Both the position numbers and the translations under genes were made by a program. Under the pieces are notes generated by a model. That model was not told where the DNA came from. It made no database searches and saw nothing but the letters and a program-made list of their open reading frames with translations. A DNA stretch of 64,000 nucleotides from JAZKHT01 sp040385245. Its GTDB lineage: Bacteria; Pseudomonadota; Alphaproteobacteria; Rhodobacterales; Rhodobacteraceae. Shown here in pieces: positions 42,329 through 51,323 of this stretch (position 1 is the stretch's first letter; every line of letters starts with the position of its first letter). Location: contig JAZKHT010000012.1 of the NCBI GenBank assembly GCA_040385245.1, positions 1 to 64,000 of the forward strand. Direction: 5' to 3'.

Positions 42329-43704
42329 AGCAGCATCACCCCGGCAAGCCCAAGAAAGGCAAAAAAACCAACAACATCCGTCACGGTCGTGACAAAGGTG
42401 CCAGAGGCAAGCGCCGGGTCCACCCCGGCCTTTTCCATCATCACCGGCACCAGAATCCCCGCCATTCCGGCGACCAACAGGTTCACGATCATCGCGATAC
42501 CGATCACGACGCCCAGCATCGGATCCCCGAACCAGAACCAACTGACCAGCCCCATCAACACGGCAAAGAACACCCCGTTGATCAGCCCCACCGCAGTTTC
42601 GCGCCAGATCACCCGCCAGACGTTCGCCCCGGTCAGATCGCGCGTGGCCAACGCCCGCACCGCGACTGTCAGCGATTGCGTGCCCGCATTCCCCCCCATC
42701 GACGCGACGATGGGCATCAGCACCGCCAGCGCCACAAGGCGCGCGATGGTGTCTTCGAATTGCGCGATGACCATGGACGCAAGGATCGCCGTCAGCAGGT
42801 TGATGAACAGCCACGGCAACCGCTGCCGCGTCGTTTCCATCACCCGGTCCGAGATGCTGCTTTCCTCGCCAACGCCTGCAAGGCGCAGCATGTCTTCGGC
42901 GTGTTCCTCGTCCAGCACGTTCATCGCGTCGTCGATGGTGATCACACCGACCAGACGGTCATCGGCATCGACCACAGGGCAGGAAATCAGGTGATACTGG
43001 TTGAAAATATAGGCCACGTCCGCCTCGGCGTCGGTGGCGGTGACGGTGCGAAAGCTGTCTTCGACGATGTCGCGCAGACGCACATCGCGGCGCGACGACA
43101 AAAGACGGCCAAGGGTCACATAACCCTTTGGTTTCATGCGTGGATCGACAAGGATGACGTGGTAGAACTGATCGGGCAGCCATTCGGCGTTGCGCAGATG
43201 GTCGATCGCCTCGCCCACCGTCCAGTGGTCGGGGGCGGCGACGACTTCGCGCTGCATCAGGCGGCCTGCGGAGTATTCCGGGTAGGCCATCGCCTGTTCA
43301 ACGGCCACGCGGTCGGCATCTTCCAGCGCGTCAAGGATCAGGCCCTGTTGCGGAGCCTCAAGGTCCTCCAGAATGTCGACGACATCGTCGGTTTCCAGAT
43401 CGCGAACCGCCTCGGCCAGCACTTCGGGCGACAGGGCAGCGACCACCTCTTCGCGGATCGCGTCAGAGATTTCCGACAGGATGTCGCCGTCGATTTCCGC
43501 CGACCACAATTTCAGCAGCGCGCGGCGGTCGGCCTTGCCGATCTGTTCCAACAGGTCGGCCACGTCGGCAGGGTGCAACGGTTCCAGCAACGCGGTCAGT
43601 GCGGAGGTATCGCCCGCCTCGACCGCGTGCAGAATCGCGGCAATCCGGCGCTCGTCCAGCTCCGGCTCGTCGTTATGTCCGGATGATGCCTCGAATTGCG
43701 CCAT
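42325..43704 (-). CDS. mgtE: Magnesium transporter MgtE
   Basis: A Mg2+ channel of 459 aa. The N-domain (about 20-140, HPADVADLLEQIG, DLETDDVVDILEDL) and a CBS pair (about 145-270) sense cytosolic Mg2+. Five membrane helices follow with MPIVASMGGNAGTQSL, the pore motif. It is encoded upstream of and overlapping the formyl-THF cyclo-ligase. Confidence 0.96.
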   Translation of the reverse strand: MAQFEASSGHNDEPELDERRIAAILHAVEAGDTSALTALLEPLHPADVADLLEQIGKADRRALLKLWSAEIDGDILSEISDAIREEVVAALSPEVLAEAVRDLETDDVVDILEDLEAPQQGLILDALEDADRVAVEQAMAYPEYSAGRLMQREVVAAPDHWTVGEAIDHLRNAEWLPDQFYHVILVDPRMKPKGYVTLGRLLSSRRDVRLRDIVEDSFRTVTATDAEADVAYIFNQYHLISCPVVDADDRLVGVITIDDAMNVLDEEHAEDMLRLAGVGEESSISDRVMETTRQRLPWLFINLLTAILASMVIAQFEDTIARLVALAVLMPIVASMGGNAGTQSLTVAVRALATRDLTGANVWRVIWRETAVGLINGVFFAVLMGLVSWFWFGDPMLGVVIGIAMIVNLLVAGMAGILVPVMMEKAGVDPALASGTFVTTVTDVVGFFAFLGLAGVMLL

Positions 43705-43824
43705 GCTGCCCCCTGATTACCCCAACCTTATCGAAAGCTGTTTCAAGGAAACAGGGGGCGCGGGGAAATTTACCCATTGGCGAAAAGGCCCTAGTGTCGG
43801 GGTGATGACAGGGCGGGGGGCGGT

Positions 43825-45102
43825 ATGGCGGATCTGATACTGGGGCAGGTGCTTTCTTTTGCGGGCGATCCTTTTGTGCAAGGGCCAGATGCGGCACGGT
43901 ACGAAGAACGAGGTGCTGTGCTGGTCGACGGGGGCCGGATTGTCGCGGTTGGCCCGGCAGATACCTTGCGCGCCGCACACCCGCAGGTGCCGGTCACCGA
44001 CTATGGGCGCGCGCTGATTTCGGCGGGCTTCGTCGATGCCCATGTGCATTACCCGCAGACCGCCATCATCGCGAGTTGGGGCAAGCGCCTGATCGATTGG
44101 CTGAACAGCTATACCTTTCCCGAAGAGATGCGCTTTGCCGATCCGGACTATGCGGACGAGATTGCCAACCGTTACCTCGACATCGTGCTGGCGCATGGCA
44201 CAACCACCGTTTGCAGCTATGCCACCATCCACCCTGCAAGTGTCGATGCGATCTTTTCCGCCGCACAATTGCGCGGGATGCGGGTCTATGCCGGCAAGAC
44301 CTGCATGGACCGCAACGCCCCCGATGGCCTGCGCGACACCGCGCGATCGGCCTATGACGACAGCAAGGCGCTGCTGGAAAAATGGCACGGGGTGGACCGC
44401 CTGTCCTACGTCATCACGCCCCGGTTTTCGCCCACATCGACGCCAGAACAGCTTGCCGCCCTTGGCGCTTTGTGGCGCGAATACCCCGATTGCCTGATGC
44501 AGACGCATCTGTCGGAACAGGTGGACGAGATTGCCTGGGTCAAAGACCTGTTCCCCCAGTCGCGCGATTACCTTGACACATACGAGGCGCAGGGCTTGCT
44601 GCGCGAAGGCGCCGTTTACGGCCACGCCATCCATCTGACCGACCGAGAACGCGCCCGGCTGATCGAGGCGGGGGCAAGCCTTGTCCATTGCCCGACGTCG
44701 AACACCTTTATCGGATCGGGGCTGTTCGACATGGGGCTTGCCACGCAGTTGCGGGTGGGCCTTGCCACCGACACCGGCGGCGGATCGTCATTTTCGATGC
44801 TGCACACCATGGCCGCCGCGTACGAGGTGGCGCAACTGCGTGGGCAGGCCCTGCACCCCAGCCAGTTGTGGTGGCTGGCGACCGTCGGATCGGCCCGTGC
44901 GCTGCACGCCGAAACCCGCATCGGCAACATCGCCCCCGGGATGGAGGCGGATCTGGTGGTGATCGACCTTGCCTCCACCCATCCCATTGAACAGGCAACC
45001 CGGCGGGCCGAAACGATCTGGCAGGCGATCTTTCCCACCATCATGATGGGCGATGACCGCGCGATCCGTGCCACTTGGGTGGGTGGCAAACTGCGGCTGT
45101 GA
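43825..45102 (+). CDS. guaD: Guanine deaminase
   Basis: An amidohydrolase of 425 aa that converts guanine to xanthine. FVDAHVHYPQTAIIASWGKR is the guanine-deaminase form of the first metal motif; TCMDRNAP, QTHLSEQVDEIAWVKDLF and LATDTGGGSSFSMLHTM are also family features. It starts after a GGGGGGCGG tract. It is divergent from mgtE and stands alone. Confidence 0.95.
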   Translation: MADLILGQVLSFAGDPFVQGPDAARYEERGAVLVDGGRIVAVGPADTLRAAHPQVPVTDYGRALISAGFVDAHVHYPQTAIIASWGKRLIDWLNSYTFPEEMRFADPDYADEIANRYLDIVLAHGTTTVCSYATIHPASVDAIFSAAQLRGMRVYAGKTCMDRNAPDGLRDTARSAYDDSKALLEKWHGVDRLSYVITPRFSPTSTPEQLAALGALWREYPDCLMQTHLSEQVDEIAWVKDLFPQSRDYLDTYEAQGLLREGAVYGHAIHLTDRERARLIEAGASLVHCPTSNTFIGSGLFDMGLATQLRVGLATDTGGGSSFSMLHTMAAAYEVAQLRGQALHPSQLWWLATVGSARALHAETRIGNIAPGMEADLVVIDLASTHPIEQATRRAETIWQAIFPTIMMGDDRAIRATWVGGKLRL

Positions 45103-45192
45103 CCATCCCCAATCCGGCCAAGGATTGGCCATAGTTTCGGGCCCCTTGCCGGTGATGCTGTGCGTCAGACGCAGGATGACGGGTTCGACCAC

Positions 45193-46224
45193 ATGGCAGT
45201 TTCAGGCGACGCGGCAAAGGCAGGGTATCCCGGATCGGTGGCGGTCCGGCCCGCCTTGCGCTATCTCGTCTTGCCAAGGCTGCGCATCAATCTGCTGTCT
45301 GTCCTGATCCTGGCTTACGTCACGGTTGCCATCCTGTCCGCGCCGCTGATCTGGGTGGCGATGGTGCGCAGCTATCTGGGTCAGGCGGTCGACTTCCTGC
45401 CGGTGGTCCTGTTCGGTGCGCTGATCGTCAGTGCCGTGCAACAGCCGACAAAACCCTTCGACCGGCTGCGCGATCTGGCCCGGACGGGTGGGCTGCGCCT
45501 GATTGCCGTGATGACGGCGCTGTGCCTTGGGCTGGCGTCGTTCACGACGATGAAAATCGGCATCCCCGGCATTGTGCCATTTTACCTTGATCCGGCGCTG
45601 GCCAACCTTGATCTGTGGCTGCACGGCGTCAATCCGGGAGAGGCGGCGCTTCGCTTGCTGCCTGACGTTGCGGTTCTGGGTTTGGGGCATCTTTATGGTG
45701 GGGTCTGGTTCGCGCAATGGTTCGGCTGGATCGCCTTTGTCACGCTGCAAGGCGACGCCGCACTGCGCGGGCGCTATTTCTGGACGATGGCGCTGATGTT
45801 TGCGCTGCTGGGCACGGTGTTGGCGACGGCGCTTTCCTCGGTCGGGCCAGCGTTCTATGCAGAATTCTACGGTGACACCCGTTTCGCCCCCCTGACCGCG
45901 CTGCTGGATGCCACCGTCTGGGGCAATGATCTGACGCATCTCAGGGCCTATCTGCTGGACACCTACATCACCGGCAAGCCGAACATGGGCACTGGCATTT
46001 CGGCGATGCCCAGCATGCATCTTGCCGTGGTCACGCTGAACGCGCTGATGCTGTGGCGGGTGAACCGGTTAGCGGGGGTGGCGGGGTGGGTTTATGTCGG
46101 GCTGATCCTGATCGGGTCGGTCACCTTTGGCTGGCATTATGCGACCGACGGCTATGTGTCGATCGCGGTGGTTTGCCTGATCTGGCTGGCGGTAGGGCGG
46201 GCATTGCGCGCGCCGCCTGTTTGA
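45193..46224 (+). CDS. PAP2-superfamily-like membrane phosphatase
   Basis: A membrane protein of 343 aa with about eight hydrophobic segments. Near the C-terminus AMPSMHLAV and GWHYATDGY give the SxxxH and HxxxD parts of the PAP2/inositol phosphorylceramide synthase-like motif, so a lipid phosphatase or phosphotransferase role is likely. The first block (KxxxxxxRP) is not obvious. The start is uncertain: ATG at 45193 or GTG at 45160. Confidence 0.72.
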   Translation: MAVSGDAAKAGYPGSVAVRPALRYLVLPRLRINLLSVLILAYVTVAILSAPLIWVAMVRSYLGQAVDFLPVVLFGALIVSAVQQPTKPFDRLRDLARTGGLRLIAVMTALCLGLASFTTMKIGIPGIVPFYLDPALANLDLWLHGVNPGEAALRLLPDVAVLGLGHLYGGVWFAQWFGWIAFVTLQGDAALRGRYFWTMALMFALLGTVLATALSSVGPAFYAEFYGDTRFAPLTALLDATVWGNDLTHLRAYLLDTYITGKPNMGTGISAMPSMHLAVVTLNALMLWRVNRLAGVAGWVYVGLILIGSVTFGWHYATDGYVSIAVVCLIWLAVGRALRAPPV

Positions 46225-46284
46225 CATCCGTCAAGGCAAAGGCGGTAGATCCGGTCTATCCTGTGACAATGGCAGGAGGGTCCG

Positions 46285-46821
46285 ATGCAGACAAACGCGC
46301 TTCCCCGTTATGACGACAGCGTCAACACCACCGGCTGTTGCGCCCGGTTCAACCCCGCAGGCTGGGACGGCCAGACCCTGCACTTTGCGGACAAGCCATT
46401 TGTGCGCGCCACAACCCGCAGTCTTGCGCATGTGCCGCTGAACATGGGGCGCGTTTTCGCCCGCGTGATGGAAAATCTGACGGCGTCCAAGGCCACGGAC
46501 CCGGTCCAAACCATCGTGCTGAGCCGCGACCTTTCCGCCTGGCAGGCAGAGCATCTGTTCGCCGTGACAAAACCAGTCGCGGATGAGGAAAACATAACCC
46601 TGTCAGGCACATATCTGACCAAAGTCTTCGAAGGGCCCTACAGCGCTGTCCGCGGCTGGCATGATGAAATGGGCAATCTGGTGCGCGCCAAAGGGTCCGC
46701 CCCGGCAGAGGTATATTTTTTCTACACCACCTGCCCGAAATGCGCGAAAGCCTATGGCAGGAACTATGTCATCGGTGTCGCGAAGCTGGATCAGTCGGCC
46801 AATTCCCAGCCATCAGGATAG
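46285..46821 (+). CDS. Conserved hypothetical protein with paired cysteines
   Basis: A protein of 178 aa with no signal peptide. An N-terminal GCCARFNPAGWDG block and a C-terminal CPKCAKAYG CxxC motif suggest metal or thiol chemistry. I recognise the pattern as a conserved alphaproteobacterial protein often called a hydrolase, but the function is unknown. GGAGGG lies 6 bases before the ATG. Its 3' end overlaps the converging rraB by 31 bases. Confidence 0.65.
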   Translation: MQTNALPRYDDSVNTTGCCARFNPAGWDGQTLHFADKPFVRATTRSLAHVPLNMGRVFARVMENLTASKATDPVQTIVLSRDLSAWQAEHLFAVTKPVADEENITLSGTYLTKVFEGPYSAVRGWHDEMGNLVRAKGSAPAEVYFFYTTCPKCAKAYGRNYVIGVAKLDQSANSQPSG

Positions 46822-47111
46822 AAGTCGTGCTTCAGCGCGATGCTCGTCGCCTCGCGTTCATAATGCCAGATCACTTCGGGGGACACTTCGATGGGGCCGA
46901 CGCTGGCGATGACCGTTTCGCCGTCTGACAGGCGTTTGGTCTTGAACCCTTCGGTGCGGAGCGCCTTTTCAAAGGCGTCCCAGTTGGCATCGGTTTCTTC
47001 GACAAAGAAGATGAATTCGACCACCGCCAGTTTGGGCAGTTTCACGCCCTTGCCGGCCTTTTCAAAGGTGGCATAGGTATCGCGGCGCTGCGTTTCGAAA
47101 TTGTGCGACAT
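46791..47111 (-). CDS. rraB: Ribonuclease E inhibitor RraB-like
   Basis: A protein of 106 aa (MSHNFETQRRDTYATFEKAG) with the RraB fold: VVEFIFFVEETDANWDAFEKALRTEGF, shortened here to show the motif, followed by GPIEVSPEVIWHYE and KHDFYPDGWE. RraB binds RNase E and changes its cleavage spectrum. The ATG at 47111 has GGAG 8 bases upstream; the open frame extends further upstream without conserved sequence. It overlaps the 3' end of the converging hypothetical gene. Confidence 0.8.
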   Translation of the reverse strand: MSHNFETQRRDTYATFEKAGKGVKLPKLAVVEFIFFVEETDANWDAFEKALRTEGFKTKRLSDGETVIASVGPIEVSPEVIWHYEREATSIALKHDFYPDGWELAD

Positions 47112-47167
47112 CGGTTTCTCCATCATCCGCTGCGCCCTACCATCCCGGACGCGCCCACACCAGTGCC

Positions 47168-47938
47168 TTAGGCCCGCCCCAAATAGGCAAAGCGGTAGGC
47201 CAGCGCCACGCCGCCTGCCCCGCCGATGATATTGCCAAGCGTCACCCAGCCCAGATTGGCGATGGCGGCCGCTGGGGTGATGTCGGCCCCGGCGAGCATC
47301 CCAAGCGGCAGAAGAAACATGTTGGCGACCGAATGTTCCAGACCCAAGGCCACAAAGGTGGTCACGGGCCAGAGGATGCACAGGATCTTGTCCGTCGCCG
47401 ACCGCGCCGCAAAACTGAGCCACACCGCAAGACACACCAGCGCATTGCACAGGATACCGCGCACCAGCGCGTCAACAGGGCCAAGCGCGGCCTTGGCGCT
47501 GGCGACCTTGGCCGCCGTCGCACCAAAGGGGGCATCGATCAAGCCGGTCAACCCAAAGGCCACCGCCAGCCCGACAGCCCCCATCAGATTGCCCAGATAG
47601 ACCACACCCCAATTGCGCAGCAGCGCGCCGCGCGTGATCCGCCCGTCCACCGCCGCCATCACCATCAGCGCATTGCCGGTGAACAACTCGGCCCCGCCCA
47701 CAATCACAAGGATCAGCCCGACCGAAAACACCATCCCGCCCAAGACGCGCACGGGACCAAAGCCCGCGTCGGCCCCGGTCATGGTCAGCAGAAAGCCCGC
47801 AGCGCCAAAGCCGATGAAGGCCCCCGCCAGCACGGCAAGGGTCAGCATCTGCCCCACAGGCAACGCCGCCTTGGCGACACCTGCGGTTTCGATCAACTGC
47901 CCGATTTGGGCGGGTTTGTAGGCGTCAATGCTGTCCAT
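47168..47938 (-). CDS. Formate/nitrite transporter family channel
   Basis: A channel of 256 aa with six membrane helices. The FNT motifs GGAELFTGNALMVMAAVDG and NLMGAVGLAVAFGLTG and the signature GILCNALVCLAVWLS are clear, as is ALGLEHSVANMFLLPLG with the conserved gating His. It moves formate, nitrite or similar small anions. No formate dehydrogenase or nitrite reductase gene is adjacent. Confidence 0.94.
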   Translation of the reverse strand: MDSIDAYKPAQIGQLIETAGVAKAALPVGQMLTLAVLAGAFIGFGAAGFLLTMTGADAGFGPVRVLGGMVFSVGLILVIVGGAELFTGNALMVMAAVDGRITRGALLRNWGVVYLGNLMGAVGLAVAFGLTGLIDAPFGATAAKVASAKAALGPVDALVRGILCNALVCLAVWLSFAARSATDKILCILWPVTTFVALGLEHSVANMFLLPLGMLAGADITPAAAIANLGWVTLGNIIGGAGGVALAYRFAYLGRA

Positions 47939-47969
47939 GCCGCCACCCTAGCGGGCGGCAACGCAACTG

Positions 47970-49307
47970 TCAGCCCATCAGTGCGCGGGCAAGCCGGGTC
48001 TGCCGTTCTATGACCAAGGGCAGGTCGATGGTTGTCATCTGACCATCCCGCACCACCTGTCGCCCTTCGACCAACAGGTCGCGCACACGGGTTGGTCCGC
48101 ACAGCACCAGTGACGCCACAGGGTCCCATGACCCGGCCCCTTCGATGCCAGACACATCCCAGATCGCGATGTCGGCACGCTTTCCCATCTGCAACGATCC
48201 GCAGTCGTTCCGCCCCAACACCTGCGCACCGCCCAAGGTGGCAATCTCCAGGGCCTCACGCGCGGCCATGGCGTCGGCCCCATTGGCGACACGCTGCAAC
48301 AGCAGGGTCTGGCGCGCCTCGGCAATCAGGTTGCCCGCGTCATTGCTGGCCGATCCGTCGACGCCAAGCCCCACCTTCACACCGGCGTCGCGCATCGCGC
48401 GGATGGGGGCGATGCCGGACCCAAGGCGGCAATTGGAACAGGGGCAATGCGCCACACCGGTGCCGGACCGGGCGAACAGGCCGATTTCGGATGCGTCCAG
48501 CTTGACGCAATGCGCGTGCCAGACGTCATCGCCGGTCCAGCCCAGATCTTCGGCATATTGCCCCGGACGGCAGCCGAATTGCGCCAGCGAATACGCGATG
48601 TCTTCGTCATTCTCGGCCAGATGGGTGTGCAACATCACCCCTTTGTCACGGGCCAGAAGCGCCGCCTCGCGCATCAGGTCGCGGCTGACGGAAAACGGGG
48701 AACAGGGCGCAAGGCCCACCCGCACCATCGCGCCATCGCTTGCGTCATGAAAGGCGTCGATGACGCGGATGCAGTCTTCAAGTATCGCCGCCTCGGGTTC
48801 GACCAGCACATCAGGGGGCAGGCCGCCCGCGCTTTCCCCAATGCTCATTGCGCCACGGGTGGGGTGAAAGCGCAAGCCCACCTCGGCTGCGGCATGGATT
48901 GTATCATCCAGCCGCGCGCCATTGGGATAGAGGTACAGGTGGTCGGACGTCAGCGAACAGCCTGACAGCGCCAGTTCCGCCAGCCCCACCTGCGCGCTGG
49001 TGAACATCTCGTCCGGGCCAAAGCGGCCCCAGATCGGGTACAGCGTCTTGAGCCAGCCGAACAGCAGCGCGTCCTGCCCGCCCGGCACCGCACGGGTCAG
49101 GGTCTGGTACAGGTGGTGGTGCGTGTTGACCAACCCCGGCGTCACGACGCAGCCCTTGGCCTCGATCACCGTGCCGGTGGTGGACAGGCCCTGCCCTACG
49201 GCGGCAATGACGCCACCCCGGATCAGCACATCCCCGCGCGCCACCTCGGCACGGGCGGGGTTCATGGTGACGACGACATCGGCACCGCGGATCAGGATTT
49301 CGGACAT
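47970..49307 (-). CDS. Amidohydrolase, 8-oxoguanine deaminase type
   Basis: A metal-dependent deaminase of 445 aa in the AtzA/TrzN/GuaD superfamily. The first metal motif is VNTHHHLYQTLTRAVPGG, and LHTHLAENDEDI, HAHCVKLD, HCPCSNCRLGSG and LGVDGSASND follow. The HLYQTLTRA form is that of 8-oxoguanine deaminase. It may detoxify oxidised guanine or deaminate other purines or pterins. The ATG at 49307 starts MSEILIRGADVVVTM; an upstream in-frame ATG is unconserved. Confidence 0.85.
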   Translation of the reverse strand: MSEILIRGADVVVTMNPARAEVARGDVLIRGGVIAAVGQGLSTTGTVIEAKGCVVTPGLVNTHHHLYQTLTRAVPGGQDALLFGWLKTLYPIWGRFGPDEMFTSAQVGLAELALSGCSLTSDHLYLYPNGARLDDTIHAAAEVGLRFHPTRGAMSIGESAGGLPPDVLVEPEAAILEDCIRVIDAFHDASDGAMVRVGLAPCSPFSVSRDLMREAALLARDKGVMLHTHLAENDEDIAYSLAQFGCRPGQYAEDLGWTGDDVWHAHCVKLDASEIGLFARSGTGVAHCPCSNCRLGSGIAPIRAMRDAGVKVGLGVDGSASNDAGNLIAEARQTLLLQRVANGADAMAAREALEIATLGGAQVLGRNDCGSLQMGKRADIAIWDVSGIEGAGSWDPVASLVLCGPTRVRDLLVEGRQVVRDGQMTTIDLPLVIERQTRLARALMG

Positions 49308-49437
49308 GGGATTCCCTTTTGCGCCACCCCCTTCGGTGGATCGGGAAAGCGCGGCGACAGAAGGGGGACGAAAGGACTCGCGCGGCAGTGCAAGGATAAC
49401 GTGCGACGCGTCGGCTGAAAAGCCCGGGCCGGATGCG

Positions 49438-50376
49438 CTACGCTTGCCGCGCCCGGTCAAACAGATCGCATGCGGTGTCAAAGAACCGGTCCCGGTGCGC
49501 GGGGGTTTCCATCATCACCTCGTGCTCCGCGCCGGAATAGAGATCAAGCCGGCCGTCTGACCACTGCGCCATCCGCATGTGAATCGGCGGGACATCGACG
49601 ATCTTTTCCGCCGTTCCCAGCGCGGTCACCACAGGCACGAGGGGCGACGGCACCAGTGCCAGCGCCCCGCATTCCCGAAGCGCCGCGTTCAGCCAGCCAA
49701 GGCTGGGGCCGCCCAGCGGAATCTGCGGATGCGCCTGTGCCTGACGGCGCATGTAATCCCACATCTCGGGGTCAGTGGTCAGCAGGTTGCCCTGAAACGC
49801 AGCCTCCAGCACATAGGTCGTCCCACCTGTGCCGGGTGCATAGCGGTGCGCCTGCCCCATCAACGCCGACAAAGAGGACACCACATGCGCCAGGGGCCGC
49901 ATCCATGCGGCCAGACTGATGCCCCACATCGGCGCGGAAAAGGCGGCAGCACGGAACGGCAGGCCGCGTGTCAGCGCGCGCAGACCGATGCAGCCGCCCA
50001 TCGAATGGGCCATCAGGAACAGCGGTTCCGGCAGGCCACGCGCCGCGACCATCGCAAGCACCGCGTCCAGATCGGCCTGATATTCGGCAAAATCGGCGAT
50101 ATGGCCCACCATCGGATCGGGCAGCGCGCGGGCCGCCATCCCCTGCCCGCGCCAATCGACCGACACGGTGGCAAAGCCGCGCCGTCGCAGGCTTTCGGCA
50201 GCACGCCCGTATTTTTCGACGTATTCGGTGCGGCCCGGCAGCAGCACCACGGTTCCCTTTTCCCCGTCAGGCCAGACGCTGGCCCGGATGCGCACACCAT
50301 CGCCAGTGGTCAGCCACAGCGCATGGCCCCCATCAGGCCCTTCGGCCAGATCAGACAGAAAAGGGGCTACACTCAC
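49438..50376 (-). CDS. Alpha/beta hydrolase (lysophospholipase/monoacylglycerol lipase-like)
   Basis: A serine hydrolase of 312 aa. The nucleophile Ser lies in FLMAHSMGGCIGLRAL; the oxyanion segment is VVLLPGRTEYVEKYG, and the last third carries the probable Asp (VTALGTAEKIVD) and His (AEHEVMMETPAHRD) of the triad. GTG at 50376 is the start, overlapping the TGA of the SCP2 gene. The pair suggests lipid handling. Confidence 0.88.
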   Translation of the reverse strand: MSVAPFLSDLAEGPDGGHALWLTTGDGVRIRASVWPDGEKGTVVLLPGRTEYVEKYGRAAESLRRRGFATVSVDWRGQGMAARALPDPMVGHIADFAEYQADLDAVLAMVAARGLPEPLFLMAHSMGGCIGLRALTRGLPFRAAAFSAPMWGISLAAWMRPLAHVVSSLSALMGQAHRYAPGTGGTTYVLEAAFQGNLLTTDPEMWDYMRRQAQAHPQIPLGGPSLGWLNAALRECGALALVPSPLVPVVTALGTAEKIVDVPPIHMRMAQWSDGRLDLYSGAEHEVMMETPAHRDRFFDTACDLFDRARQA

Positions 50377-50660
50377 CCCAGCACCGAGCCGAGTTTCATC
50401 GCCAGACCCATATTGCCGTCGACCGACAGCTTGCCGGTCATGAAGGCCGTGGTCGGGTTCATGTCGCCCGACAGAATCGCCTGAAACGTGTCGGCGCTGG
50501 CAGTCAGGGTCACCTCGGCCTCGTCGTCGCCTGCACGCACACCGTCCGCGTCCATCATGATCGCGCCTTCGCCGGTGATGACAAATTTCGCCACGCCGTC
50601 AAATCCGCTTTTCAGTTTTTTCCCCAAGGCGGCAACAGCCGCATCGATCACGTCACCCAT
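50373..50660 (-). CDS. SCP2 sterol-binding domain protein
   Basis: A protein of 95 aa with the SCP2 fold: an N-terminal helix (MGDVIDAAVAALGKKL), then strands KFVITGEGAIMMD and AEVTLTASADTF, and GDMNPTTAFMTGKLSVDG, the conserved end. It binds fatty acyl chains or sterol-like lipids. The ATG at 50660 follows AGGAAG. It overlaps the alpha/beta hydrolase by four bases. Confidence 0.9.
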   Translation of the reverse strand: MGDVIDAAVAALGKKLKSGFDGVAKFVITGEGAIMMDADGVRAGDDEAEVTLTASADTFQAILSGDMNPTTAFMTGKLSVDGNMGLAMKLGSVLG

Positions 50661-50752
50661 TTCATCTTCCTTTCGCACCAAAGCGCCCGTTATCGCATCC
50701 TCGTGACCCCGTGAGCACTGGCATTTCCGCAAGGATACGCTACTTTTCTGTT

Positions 50753-51313
50753 ATGAAAGCCCGCGTCTTCTTACACAATCGTGTCGTGGCGGCATTTATG
50801 CTGCTTTTTGTGCTGGCGCTGCCGGCAGCCGCCCAGACAGACCAGCTTGACGCGCTGTTTGACCGGTTGAAAGAGGCGGACCCCGCCTCGGCGCAGCGGA
50901 TCGAGGGCGAGATCTGGACGGAATGGTCCAAATCCGGGTCGGCGGCGATGGATCTGTTGTTGCAACGTGGCAAGGACGCCATGGCCGCAGGTGATTTCCC
51001 GGCGGCAATCGAACACCTGACGGCGCTGACCGACCACGCGCCGGATTTTGCCGAAGGCTTCAATGCCCGCGCCACCGCCTATTTTCAGGCGGGCCAGCTT
51101 GGCCCGTCAATCGAGGATATCGCCCGCACCCTGACGCTGAACCCGCGTCATTTCGGGGCGCTGTCCGGGCTCGGCATGATCTTTGAAGACCTGGGTCGCC
51201 CCGAAAAAGCGCTGGAGGTTTACAAGGCGGCGCTGGCTATACATCCGCACCTTCCCGGCGTATTGGACGCGGTGCAACGGCTTGAGACCGAAACCGGCGG
51301 GCGGAACCTTTAA
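50753..51313 (+). CDS. Secreted TPR protein
   Basis: A protein of 186 aa with a signal peptide (about 1-26, ending PAAAQ) and three TPR-like helix pairs (DFPAAIEHLTALTDHAPDFA, AYFQAGQLGPSIEDIARTLT, DLGRPEKALEVYKAALAIH). TPR proteins scaffold protein complexes; the partner is unknown. It is 10 bases ahead of the helicase gene. Confidence 0.85.
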   Translation: MKARVFLHNRVVAAFMLLFVLALPAAAQTDQLDALFDRLKEADPASAQRIEGEIWTEWSKSGSAAMDLLLQRGKDAMAAGDFPAAIEHLTALTDHAPDFAEGFNARATAYFQAGQLGPSIEDIARTLTLNPRHFGALSGLGMIFEDLGRPEKALEVYKAALAIHPHLPGVLDAVQRLETETGGRNL

Positions 51314-51323
51314 GGCTTAGATC

